NCBI RefSeq assembly: GCF_010731875.1
Contig: NZ_AP022595.1
Span: forward strand, 2,046,001 to 2,110,000
From: Mycolicibacterium sarraceniae
Lineage (GTDB): Bacteria; Actinomycetota; Actinomycetes; Mycobacteriales; Mycobacteriaceae
Length of the DNA stretch: 64,000 bases
Reading direction: 5' to 3'
A program made the translations under genes and the position numbers. Positions 1-7,951 of this stretch are shown piece after piece. How positions within the stretch are numbered: the first letter of the stretch is position 1; each line of letters starts with the position of its first letter. The notes below the pieces were generated by a model. It had not been told where the DNA came from. It searched no databases and worked only from the letters and a program-made list of their open reading frames with translations.

Positions 1-1281
1 GCCACCGAGGCCACCCGAATCGTCACGTGGTTCCGCAACGGTCCGACTCCAAAAGTCACTGCCAACCACGTCGGTGGTCGGCGTTCCAACGTGCCGATCG
101 ACCGAGGGTCGGCCGGGTGGGCTGGGCTGACCTTCGACTTCGACCGCCTCGACGCCAATGACATCGTGGATCTCGACGTCGAGTGGCCTGCCGCCGAGCT
201 GGTCGACGCGACCATCATCGACACGCCCGGGACGTCCTCGCTGTCGCGGGACGTCTCTGAACGCACGTTGCGGCTCCTGGTGCCCGAGGATGGCGTGCCG
301 AGGGTCGATGCGGTGGTGTTTCTGCTGCGCAGCCTCAACGTTGCCGACATCGCCCTGCTCAAGCAGATCGGCGAGCTGGTCGGCGGGTCCTCGGGAGCGC
401 TCGGCGTGATCGGGGTGGCCTCCCGGGCCGACGAGATCGGGGCCGGACGCCTCGATGCGATGCTGTCGGCCAAGGACGTCGCGCAACGGTTCACCAGCGA
501 GCTGGACCGCACCGGCATCTGCCAGGCGGTGGTTCCGGTCTCGGGGCTGCTGGCGCTGACGGCCCGCACGCTGCGCCAGAGCGAGTTCGCGGCGCTGCAG
601 AAGCTGGCGGCCGTCGACGCGGGTGAACTGAACAAGGCGATGCTCAGTGTGGATCGCTTTGTCCGCGAGGACAGTTCGCTGCCGGTTGACGCGCCCACTC
701 GGGCGCAGCTGCTGGACCGGTTCGGAATGTTCGGTATCCGGATCTCCATCGCTGTATTGCGTTTGGGGATAACCGATTCCGTTAGCCTGGCCGACGAATT
801 GCTGGAACGCAGTGGGCTGGTTGCGCTGCGTGAGGTGATCGACCAGCAGTTCGCGCAGCGCGCCGAACTACTCAAAGCGCATACCGCTCTGCTGTCGCTG
901 CGCCGGGTCGTCGAGCTGTATCCGATCACCGCGACGCCGTACATCATCGCTGACATCGACCCACTGCTGGCCGACACCCATGCGTTCGAAGAGCTCCGGC
1001 TACTCAGTCAACTTCGTTCGCGCCCAACCGGTTTGACCGAAGACGAGGTGGTTTCCCTGCGTCGCATCATCGGCGGTTCCGGGACCGATGCCGCGAGCCG
1101 GCTGGGTCTGACCCCAGAAGCGCCGGCCGACGGGCCGCGTGCCGCGTTCGCCGCGGCCCAACGCTGGCGCCGCCGCTCGGAACACCCGCTCAATGATCCG
1201 TTCACTACCAGAGCCTGCCGCGCCGCGGTACGCAGCGCCGAGGCTCTGGTCGCGATGTACGCCGCTACTGACCGCCGTTAG
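1..1281 (+). CDS. iniC: IniC-like dynamin-family GTPase (5' end outside window)
   Basis: The reading frame is open from base 1, so the N-terminus lies outside the window; 426 C-terminal residues are visible. The G3-type motif IIDTPG follows a hydrophobic strand, and a long helical region follows, as in bacterial dynamin-like proteins. IniA and IniC of the isoniazid-inducible iniBAC operon form this family in mycobacteria and act at the membrane during envelope stress. The next gene cluster includes an LpqJ-like lipoprotein, which matches the iniC-lpqJ order of M. tuberculosis. An internal GTG at 91 could look like a start, but homologous sequence continues upstream of it. The 3' end overlaps the convergent gene by 17 bases. 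Family assignment is firm; IniC rather than IniA rests on position. Confidence 0.8.
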   Translation, partial: ATEATRIVTWFRNGPTPKVTANHVGGRRSNVPIDRGSAGWAGLTFDFDRLDANDIVDLDVEWPAAELVDATIIDTPGTSSLSRDVSERTLRLLVPEDGVPRVDAVVFLLRSLNVADIALLKQIGELVGGSSGALGVIGVASRADEIGAGRLDAMLSAKDVAQRFTSELDRTGICQAVVPVSGLLALTARTLRQSEFAALQKLAAVDAGELNKAMLSVDRFVREDSSLPVDAPTRAQLLDRFGMFGIRISIAVLRLGITDSVSLADELLERSGLVALREVIDQQFAQRAELLKAHTALLSLRRVVELYPITATPYIIADIDPLLADTHAFEELRLLSQLRSRPTGLTEDEVVSLRRIIGGSGTDAASRLGLTPEAPADGPRAAFAAAQRWRRRSEHPLNDPFTTRACRAAVRSAEALVAMYAATDRR

Positions 1282-1861
1282 GACGCTGGAACGGATTCGG
1301 GATCGTCGGCCGCTCCCCGGTCGTGGTGACCGTCTCCGTCACCGTGCTCACCGACGTGGACACCGTGGTGCTCGTACTGGTGCTCGTGCTCGTGCTGGTC
1401 GACGGGGCCGCGGTGGTCGACGGGGTGGTCGTCGTGGTGGTGGTCGCGTCCGTCGTGGTGGTGGTCGGGGTCTCCGAAGTTGGGGCCGGAGACTCGGTCA
1501 CAGTCTGCGTGACGCCCGGCTCCGGGGCGACCGACGCTGACGTTGCCGCCGCGGTGGACGTCGTCGTCGGCGATGTCGTGGTCGTCGTCACCGGAGCGGA
1601 GCCACCGCTGCCGGTGAACTTCACGATCGCGTAAACGAGAAGAACCAGGATGACCGCGGTCAGGACCCCGAGGCCGACCAGGGCCGCCGGCTTGCGGAAC
1701 CAGGGGGGTGGCGGTGTGGCGTCGCCGTAACCGGTCAGCGGTGTGTAACCGGGCTGCGTGTAATCGCTGTAGGCGTCGCCGCCGGTGCCGCCGTAGTTCG
1801 CGTACTGCGTCGGGTCGCTGTCGGAGTAGTTGCTCGGGTCATCAGAACCGTCACGTGCCAC
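1265..1861 (-). CDS. Single-pass membrane protein with Thr/Ser-rich outer domain
   Basis: A 198-aa protein. Residues 1-55 are polar and rich in Tyr, Gly, Asp and Ser. One membrane segment lies at about 58-80 (leucine/valine rich), followed by about 100 residues dominated by Thr, Ser, Pro and Val. The likely topology is a short cytoplasmic tail and a long, low-complexity and possibly O-mannosylated part outside the membrane. It is the last gene of a minus-strand block (lipoprotein, LLM oxidoreductase, two membrane proteins) and overlaps the 3' end of iniC. It resembles the proteins at 1880-2506 and 43577-43993 in architecture only. No catalytic motif is visible and the function is unknown. Confidence 0.75.
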   Translation of the reverse strand: MARDGSDDPSNYSDSDPTQYANYGGTGGDAYSDYTQPGYTPLTGYGDATPPPPWFRKPAALVGLGVLTAVILVLLVYAIVKFTGSGGSAPVTTTTTSPTTTSTAAATSASVAPEPGVTQTVTESPAPTSETPTTTTTDATTTTTTTPSTTAAPSTSTSTSTSTSTTVSTSVSTVTETVTTTGERPTIPNPFQRPNGGQ

Positions 1862-1879
1862 GGGTTCCGATAGTAACGG

Positions 1880-2506
1880 TCAGCCGCCACCGGGCTGGTT
1901 GGGGAACGCCGGGCGATGGGTGGGACGGACGCTGATCTGCGGCGGTCGGGTCTGCGGCGTGGTCACGTTGGGACGTCCGTCGTTGCGCTGCGGATACTGC
2001 GGATACCAGGTGCTCTGGGGCTGCTCCGGGGGCGGGGGTGGCGGCGGAGGTGGGGGTGGCGGCGGTTCGGGGACTTGTGAGCTGGTCAAACCGGTGGTGG
2101 TCGGCGCACTGGTGACCGTTGCGGACGGGGTGTTCTTGGAGTCTCCGGAATCACGCGAACCCAGCGAGACCAGCAGCACCGCTGCCACCACGATCGCCCC
2201 CACCCCAGCGCCGATGGCGCCGATCGCCAGGGTTGCCTGCTTCTTGCGGTACCAGGGCCGTTCCGGGAACCAGAACGCGTCGGGTGCAAACGGGTCGAAA
2301 CCGTCATCAAGGGCGACCACGGGTAAGGCCGGATCGGTCGGCGGGTCCTCGTCGTCGCCGTGGGATGTCGACGACGGCCGGTTCGGGGGCGCTGGAGCCT
2401 CCGCCGATCCCGGATACGGCTGCTCCGGATAGGGGCCGAACGGATCCCCGTAGGCGACGGGCGCTGCAGCCTCGTCGATATCCCCGGTGGGGTCCCCCTT
2501 GCGCAT
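1880..2506 (-). CDS. Proline-rich single-pass membrane protein
   Basis: 208 aa when started at the ATG at 2506; an open extension to 2554 exists, but MRKGDP at 2506 gives the more sensible N-terminus. The order is an acidic/proline-rich cytoplasmic part, a basic stretch (YRKKQ), one membrane segment of alternating Ala/Val/Ile/Gly, then an outer part with about 13 consecutive prolines and a Gln/Pro/Arg-rich tail. It sits 18 bases upstream of the Thr-rich membrane protein gene and 48 bases downstream of the LLM oxidoreductase, all on the minus strand, so co-transcription is likely. No enzymatic motif is seen. Proline-rich envelope proteins of this type are common in mycobacteria, but their roles are mostly unassigned. 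Confidence 0.75.
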   Translation of the reverse strand: MRKGDPTGDIDEAAAPVAYGDPFGPYPEQPYPGSAEAPAPPNRPSSTSHGDDEDPPTDPALPVVALDDGFDPFAPDAFWFPERPWYRKKQATLAIGAIGAGVGAIVVAAVLLVSLGSRDSGDSKNTPSATVTSAPTTTGLTSSQVPEPPPPPPPPPPPPPEQPQSTWYPQYPQRNDGRPNVTTPQTRPPQISVRPTHRPAFPNQPGGG

Positions 2507-2554
2507 AGCTATCAATGCTAATGGCGTTGCCAGGGCAGATGCAGCATTCCGCAA

Positions 2555-3487
2555 TCAGGCCAGCTGGCGGACCACCTCGTTGGCGAACAATTCCATGTGG
2601 TCGAGGTCGGCCATATCGAGCAGCTGGATGTACACCCGCTGCACGCCCGCGTCGATGAAAGGCCCTAGGCGGTCGACGATTTCGGCGGGTGTGCCGACCA
2701 GGGGAGTGTTGGTGCGCAGCTCGTCGCCCGACCGCGAAATCGCGTCGGCGCGCCGACTGATCTCGGCGTCGGTCCGGCCGGCGCACACCACGAATGCCGC
2801 CGAATACACGAAATCGTCGGGGTCGCGGCCGGCCGCCTGGAGCGCCGCGCGCACCCTGCCGTACTGGGGTTCGACGAAGTCGAAGCTGGGGAAGGCAAGG
2901 TTGTATTCGTCGGCGAATTGCGCGGCCAGCGCCGGAGTGCGCTTGGCGCCACTGCCGCCGATGATGATCGGCGGATGCGGATCCTGCGCCGGTTTGGGTA
3001 GCGCAGGAGAGTCTTTGACGGTGTAGTGAGTGCCGTCGTAGTCGAAGGTCTGGCCGGACGGGGTGGTCCACAGGCCGGTGATGATGTCGAGCTGCTCGTG
3101 CAGCCGGTCGAACCGCTCGCCCAGCGGCGGGAACGGGATGGCGTAGGCCAGGTGTTCCTCGTCGAACCAACCCGCCCCGATCCCGAAGTCGACGCGGCCC
3201 GAGCTCATGGCGTCGACCTGCGCCACCGAGATCGCCAGCGGCCCCGGATAGCGGAAGGTCGCGGAGGTGACCAGCGTGCCGAGCCGAATCGTGGAGGTCT
3301 CTCGCGCGATGCCGGCCAGCGTCACCCAGGAGTCGGTGGGCCCGGGCTGCCCGCCACCGCTCATCGCGACGTAATGGTCGGAGCGGAAAAACGCGGAGTA
3401 GCCCAGTGATTCGGCGGCTTGGGCCACCGCGAGCTGGTCGGTGTAGCTGGCGCCCTGCTGGGGTTCGACGAAGACACGGAAGTCCAT
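2555..3487 (-). CDS. LLM-class F420-dependent oxidoreductase
   Basis: 310 aa from the ATG at 3487 (MDFRVFVEPQQG); the longer open frame to 3550 has no typical N-terminus. The protein has the luciferase-like TIM-barrel signature: an N-terminal strand, an SDHY segment near residue 38, a GIGAGW motif, and the PPIIIGGSG motif typical of F420-binding members. These enzymes use coenzyme F420 to reduce or oxidise small molecules in the cytoplasm; the substrate cannot be read from sequence. It lies 10 bases downstream of the LpqJ-like lipoprotein gene and upstream of two membrane protein genes in the same direction, so they probably form one transcript. Family assignment is strong; substrate and cofactor preference are inferred from the family. 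Confidence 0.88.
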   Translation of the reverse strand: MDFRVFVEPQQGASYTDQLAVAQAAESLGYSAFFRSDHYVAMSGGGQPGPTDSWVTLAGIARETSTIRLGTLVTSATFRYPGPLAISVAQVDAMSSGRVDFGIGAGWFDEEHLAYAIPFPPLGERFDRLHEQLDIITGLWTTPSGQTFDYDGTHYTVKDSPALPKPAQDPHPPIIIGGSGAKRTPALAAQFADEYNLAFPSFDFVEPQYGRVRAALQAAGRDPDDFVYSAAFVVCAGRTDAEISRRADAISRSGDELRTNTPLVGTPAEIVDRLGPFIDAGVQRVYIQLLDMADLDHMELFANEVVRQLA

Positions 3488-3497
3488 GCCTGCCAGC

Positions 3498-4058
3498 TTA
3501 GAAAACCTTGACGCCTTCGGTACTGATGAACATTCCGTGGCTGGTGCCATCGTTGGTGAACCGGGTCCCGTCCGGGCTCGCGTCGATGGTCCAGCCGACG
3601 GCGTGATAGGTCGCGTAGTCGAGCGGGGTGGTCGGGATGTCGCCGAGATTGCCGGCGATCCAGCGCACGCTGCCGCTCGCGGTCACCTCGACCCCGTTGG
3701 CGGGTTCGCCGTTGACGACGGGCGGATTGGTGAAGTCTGATTCGCAGCCGATCGCCTGGGCATTGATCTGGCAGCGGGTCAGGCCGGACTTGGTTTCGAT
3801 GTACACGTAACCGGTGTCGCTGGGGGGCAATGTCTGGCCGCCGCCAAACGGCGGCTGTTGGGTCGGTGTCGGCGTGGGCGATGGGGTGGGTGTTGTCGGC
3901 GGCGAGACGGTCGGCTTGCTGGTCGGAAAGCTCGGCTCACCGCCGGGGCCGCAGCCGGGACACCTGGCCGCGCCATCGGTTGTGGTGCTGCAACCTGCGG
4001 CCGCGGCTACCAGCAACGCCGCCGCCACACCGGCCCTGATGCCGTGGGATATCCGCAC
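3498..4058 (-). CDS. lpqJ: LpqJ-like lipoprotein
   Basis: 186 aa with a classical lipoprotein signal: basic start (MRISHGIR), hydrophobic Ala/Val/Leu segment and lipobox AAGC with the lipidated Cys at residue 23. A Pro/Thr/Ser linker (residues about 40-75) precedes a compact C-terminal domain holding two cysteines (TRCQINAQAIGCES) that could form a disulfide. This domain recurs in mycobacterial secreted proteins of unknown function. Its place next to iniC matches lpqJ (Rv0344c) of M. tuberculosis, which is the basis of the symbol. The gene leads the minus-strand block that continues with the LLM oxidoreductase. Its role at the cell surface is unknown. Confidence 0.78.
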   Translation of the reverse strand: MRISHGIRAGVAAALLVAAAAGCSTTTDGAARCPGCGPGGEPSFPTSKPTVSPPTTPTPSPTPTPTQQPPFGGGQTLPPSDTGYVYIETKSGLTRCQINAQAIGCESDFTNPPVVNGEPANGVEVTASGSVRWIAGNLGDIPTTPLDYATYHAVGWTIDASPDGTRFTNDGTSHGMFISTEGVKVF

Positions 4059-4181
4059 TGGTGAACTCCTGCCCGTTGAATGTCAGGGTACGCAGTCAGT
4101 GGCGGAAGTGACTTGAGTGACTCGCGGGGTTAGCTCCGATAGCGAAGTGAAAACGCCGCGGGCCGGGGATAGCCTGGAGCG

Positions 4182-4505
4182 ATGGGTGACGTGCTGAAGG
4201 TGGATAGCGACGGGTTGGCCGCCGGGAGTTCCCAAGTTGCCGAGCAGTCGACCGCGCTGTCGGCGGCGCACGGCCAGTCGGTGAGTGCAGTCAGCGGGGC
4301 GCAGAGCGGCTGGGTGGGATCCTCGGCCCAAGCACTGTCGGCGTTGACCGATCACTGGAATACGTTGGCGGGTAAGCACACTGCGGCGTTGGATCATCAG
4401 GCGGCGAGCATGGACACCAGCGCGAAGATGTTCAGCTATAGGGAAGAACGTAATTCGCAGAAGCTGAAGGCTGTCGGCGAACAGGCCGACGCTCAAACGA
4501 TGTAG
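4182..4505 (+). CDS. EspC/WXG100-like type VII secretion substrate
   Basis: 107 aa, almost all predicted helical, with the hairpin motif W-V-G at residues 44-46 (SGWVGSSAQAL). Length and motif place it in the WXG100/EspC (DUF2580-like) group, which is exported by ESX systems as helical hairpins. GGAG lies just upstream of the ATG. No canonical YxxxD/E secretion signal is evident after the second helix, so the secretion route is inference. It converges on the lipoprotein gene ending at 4508, only two bases away. A truncated paralogue lies at 20063. Its proximity to the 735-aa protein gene (7952-10159) suggests a shared secretion-linked system, but no ESX core genes are in the window. Confidence 0.75.
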   Translation: MGDVLKVDSDGLAAGSSQVAEQSTALSAAHGQSVSAVSGAQSGWVGSSAQALSALTDHWNTLAGKHTAALDHQAASMDTSAKMFSYREERNSQKLKAVGEQADAQTM

Positions 4506-4507
4506 CG

Positions 4508-5338
4508 CTACTGGGTTTCGACCGGCCAGCCCGGGTCGCTGGGCAGGGTGGGGAAGTCGGAACGCGGACGTTCGGCTGACGTCAGGTACTCACGGCGCTC
4601 GACGCTGACGGGAGCTCGATCGACGCAGGCGGATTGGTCTTGGAGGAACTCGGGCCATTCTTGCCATTCTTTGTCGAAACCCTTGGTATTGAACGCCCAC
4701 AAAAGGCCGACAACCTTCCATCCACCGAACACGTCGATCAGCGAGTAAGGGGACGGTCCTTTTTGAGGTGGCAGGGGATCGGCCGCGCGGTCGACGGGCG
4801 CCAGCAGGCTTATACGCTTCATCACCAATGCGGCCGTTGCGCCGGCGTTGGGAGTTTGGATGCGGTACATGCCGTCGGGCTGCTGCCACGCTGCGCCGTA
4901 AGTCCAGTTGCAGACGATCGCGGTGACGTCCCGTCCGTTCTCGGCAATGCGCAGAACGTGATTGAGCACGGTGCCGGCCAAAGTGTCGCCATCGCCGCCC
5001 GGCTCGGGGTACCGGCTTAGTGCAGAATATGGGTTGCCCATGTTGGCGGGTGCGTTCGGCTCGACGGCCCGATTGAATCCGGGGTACAGGAAGTCCAGGC
5101 TGCCGCCGGCGGCCACCAGGGCCTTGGATTCGATGTAGGCGCGTAGCGCGACGAGCGGCTGGTTCAACAGGTTAATGCCTGGATCCGCCGTCCATACGAA
5201 ATGAAGATCCGACAGGGTGGGCGGCCACCGCTCGGGCTATTTGACCGGCGTGCTGGACGTGGTGGTGTGGCTGCAGCCGGTGATCAGGCCAGCAGTGAGT
5301 ACGACTGCAGCTAGAACGCGGGATGTGTTTGTGTTCAT
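4508..5338 (-). pseudogene. Lipoprotein paralogue B interrupted by an amber codon
   Basis: Starting from the ATG at 5338 the frame encodes a lipoprotein signal (MNTNTSRVLAAVVLTAGL, then ITGC with the Cys at residue 22), then stops at codon 34 (TAG, bases 5237-5239). The same frame continues open to 4508. The next codons read PERWPPTLSD, matching QPERWPAILAD of the neighbouring paralogue A, where the corresponding codon is Gln. A CAG to TAG change therefore explains the break. A TTG at 5167 could start a 219-aa product without a signal peptide, but this is unlikely to be functional at the membrane. Without the stop the product would be 276 aa. The ATG overlaps the stop of paralogue A (ATGA), showing a coupled operon. 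Function unknown. Confidence 0.8.
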
Positions 5339-5522
5339 TGGGTTTCGAGCGGCCAGCCGGGTGTACTGGGCAGGGTGGGGAAGTCTGATTTGGGGTGTTC
5401 GCCGGTGGTGAGGTACTCACGGCGTTCCACGGTTTCGGGGGCGAGCGCCTGGCAGGCGTCGAGATCTTGGTGATACTCCGGCCACTGTGTCCCGGGGCCG
5501 AGGGTGTCCGAGGGGGCTGACC

Positions 5523-5538
5523 GTGAGAGGCGTCCTAC
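5523..5538. repeat. Left copy of 16-bp target-site duplication
   Basis: GTGAGAGGCGTCCTAC, identical to bases 7316-7331 on the other side of the IS1634-type element. It is part of the lipoprotein A coding sequence. Confidence 0.92.
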
Positions 5539-7315
5539 CTGACTTGGGTCACATTGGACTGTTCCTTGAAGTACTGAGTCGTTGACCTGCGGTGATGGTT
5601 TCGCTTAGTGCGCCCGCAAGGCACTAATTCGCCTCGGTAGGCTCGGGCGGGTGGTGTGGATTCGGCGGGTGCGTACTGCCTCGGGTGCCACTGCGGTGCA
5701 GATCGCTGAATTCGTGGACGGTCGCCGGCGGATCGTCCGTCATGTGGGCTCGGCCCGCGATGACGCCGAACTCGGACTACTCATCGAGCAGGCTCGCCGG
5801 TTGTTGACCGATGATGCCCAGCGGGAACTGGATCTGGGCATCACCCCGAAAGCCGTCAAGGTCGAGATGGTGCCGCCGCCGGCCGCGGGCCTGTTCGCCG
5901 ATTCTGGTGCTGGGCCCGGCCCGCGGCAACTGGTGGCCCGGGCTCACGTCCTGAAGTCCTGCAGCGGATTGCTCTACGAAGCTCTGGCCGGGGTGTATGC
6001 CTATCCGGGCTTCGACGACGCGGTCGACGATGAGGTTTTCCGGGATCTGGTGATCGCCCGCGTGGTGGAACCGACCAGCCTCCTCGATGTCGATCGAGTC
6101 CTGGCCGAGATGGGTCGCACCTCGGCGTCGTTGTCGACACGTAAACGGACGCTGCGCCGCGCCTCTGCCGGTGGTTACCGTGAACGGATAGCCGCCGCGT
6201 GCTTCCAAACGGCTTGCACCACAGGCGATCTGAGCCTGGTGCTCTACGACGTCACCACCCTGTACTTCGAGGCCGACAAAGAAGACGACCTGCGCAAAGT
6301 CGGCTACTCCAAGGAACGCCGCGTCGACCCGCAGATCGTGGTCGGGCTGTTGGTCGACCGGTAAGGTTTCCCGCTGGAGATCGGCTGCTTTGAGGGCAAC
6401 AAGGCCGAGACCCTGACCATCGTGCCGATCGTGACCGCCTTCCAGCAGCGGCATGCAATCACCGACATGGTCGTCGTCGCCGATGCCGGCATGCTCTCGG
6501 CCACGAACCTGCGTGACCTTGATGAGGCCGGGTTGCGATTCATCGTCGGATCCAGAGTCACCAAAGCCCCGGGCGATCTGACATCGCACTTCCATTGGCA
6601 CGGCAACCTTTTCACCGACGGCCAGATCATCGACACCATCACCCCACGCGATCAGCGCGGCACCACCACCAAGACCAGCGACCCGAAACTCAAAGCCGAA
6701 CCCATCTGGAACCCGACGACACACCCGAAATCGTGGCGAGCGGTATGGGCCTACTCGACCAAACGGGCGGTCCGCGACACCAAGACACTGAACCTGCAGG
6801 AACACAAGGCCCGCGCAGTCGTCGCCGGCGACAAGACAGCCCGCACACCACGATTCGTCACAGTCCGAAATGGGGCCCGTACCCTCGACGAAGCCTCCTG
6901 CAGCGCGCACGCCATCTGGTCGGCCTCAAAGGCTATGTCACCAACATCGACACCACGCTCATGCCCGCCACCGAGATCATCTCCAGCTACCACGACCTGT
7001 GGCGAGTCGAGCAGTCCTTCCGGATGTCGAAATCCGACCTCGCCGCCCGGCCCATGTTTGCCCGCACCCGCGACGCCATCGAAGCCCACCTCACCATCGT
7101 GTTCACCGCCCTGGCCCTCAGCCGCGAAATCCAGACCCGAACCGGGCTCTCGCTACGGCGATTCCTGCGCACCCTCAAACCCCTGCGCAACGCCACCATC
7201 GACATCAACGGCGTCATCGCCACCTACCCGCCAGCAATAAACCCCGAGGTCGAGACGATCCTCAACGCCCTGAAGACCGAAAAATCAAGGCACTAAGCCA
7301 AATGACCCAACTCGG
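5539..7315 (+). mobile_element. IS1634-type insertion sequence (IS1549-like), degenerate
   Basis: A 1777-bp element bounded by a 16-bp direct repeat. The ends are imperfect inverted repeats: reading inward, C-T-G-A-C then TTGGGTCA at the left and C-C-G-A-G then TTGGGTCA at the right. It carries one transposase gene in the plus direction. Long and variable target duplications are a known feature of the IS1634/IS1549 group, so a 16-bp duplication fits. The insertion is in the lipoprotein A gene, which is exactly restored by excision. The transposase has a stop and a frameshift, so the copy is probably immobile unless helped in trans. Confidence 0.88.
5651..7296 (+). pseudogene. IS1634-family transposase, two inactivating changes
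   Basis: The product resembles IS1634/IS1549 transposases of the IS4 superfamily: an N-terminal VWIRRVRTASGATAVQIAE segment, VLYDVTTLYFEA (first catalytic Asp region), VVVADAGMLS (second Asp region) and YHDLWRVEQSFRMSKSDL (Glu region). A TAA at 6362-6364 interrupts the frame after LLVDR; the same frame then resumes with GFPLEIGCFEGNKAET. A second lesion near 6898 shifts the frame: the expected LQRARHLVGLKGY continues one base off. With one base restored the span is 549 codons, a normal size for the family. The downstream part is therefore complete in sequence but not translatable as one protein. Confidence 0.87.
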
Positions 7316-7331
7316 GTGAGAGGCGTCCTAC
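7316..7331. repeat. Right copy of 16-bp target-site duplication
   Basis: Identical to bases 5523-5538. The pair brackets the element precisely at its inverted-repeat ends. Confidence 0.92.
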
Positions 7332-7951
7332 GATGCGCCACTGCCCGAATACGTCGGTCAACGCGTATCGGGACGGTCCTTTCTGAGGCGGTGTATCGGG
7401 TACCGGGCTGCCTGCGGGTGCCTCAAGACGCAGCAGCTGGACACCGATGTCAGCACTCGGGGGTCGCCATGATCCTAGTGTCGCGTACAGACCGCTTGGC
7501 TTTTCCACGGCAAGGCCCCAGTCCCAAGTGCACATCACCACCGACACATCTTGGCCGTCCTGCGCCACTCGGAGAACGTGTTGGCGGCTCGACCCCACTT
7601 CAGGATCTTTCTTCGGGTAGCTGAGCTCGGGCCAGAGATGCAGGCTGTAGTGGGAGTAGTCCGCCGGCTTTTCACTCTTCACCGCGTGGTCGAACCCCGG
7701 ATAGAGGTAGTCATTGCTGCCTGTGATTTCGGCGAGCACTAGCGACTCGGAGTACGCGCGCACAGCCACGATTGGTTGTGTGAGAAGGTCAATTCCAGGC
7801 TCGGCGCTCCAAACAAAAGTGGAATCCGCGAGGATCGCGGGCCAGCGTTCAGGCTGTTTGGGCGACTGGCCGACAGTTGTGTTATCGCAGCCGCAGAGGA
7901 CCGTCGCTGTGACAGCGACGAGTGCGGTCAGTCGATGAATCTCCAGGCGTC

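Noticed and set aside
1380..1470. Possible CRISPR or tandem-repeat array in the GTG-rich stretch
   Set aside because: It is the codon-level repetition of Thr/Ser-rich coding sequence on the minus strand, with no spacers.
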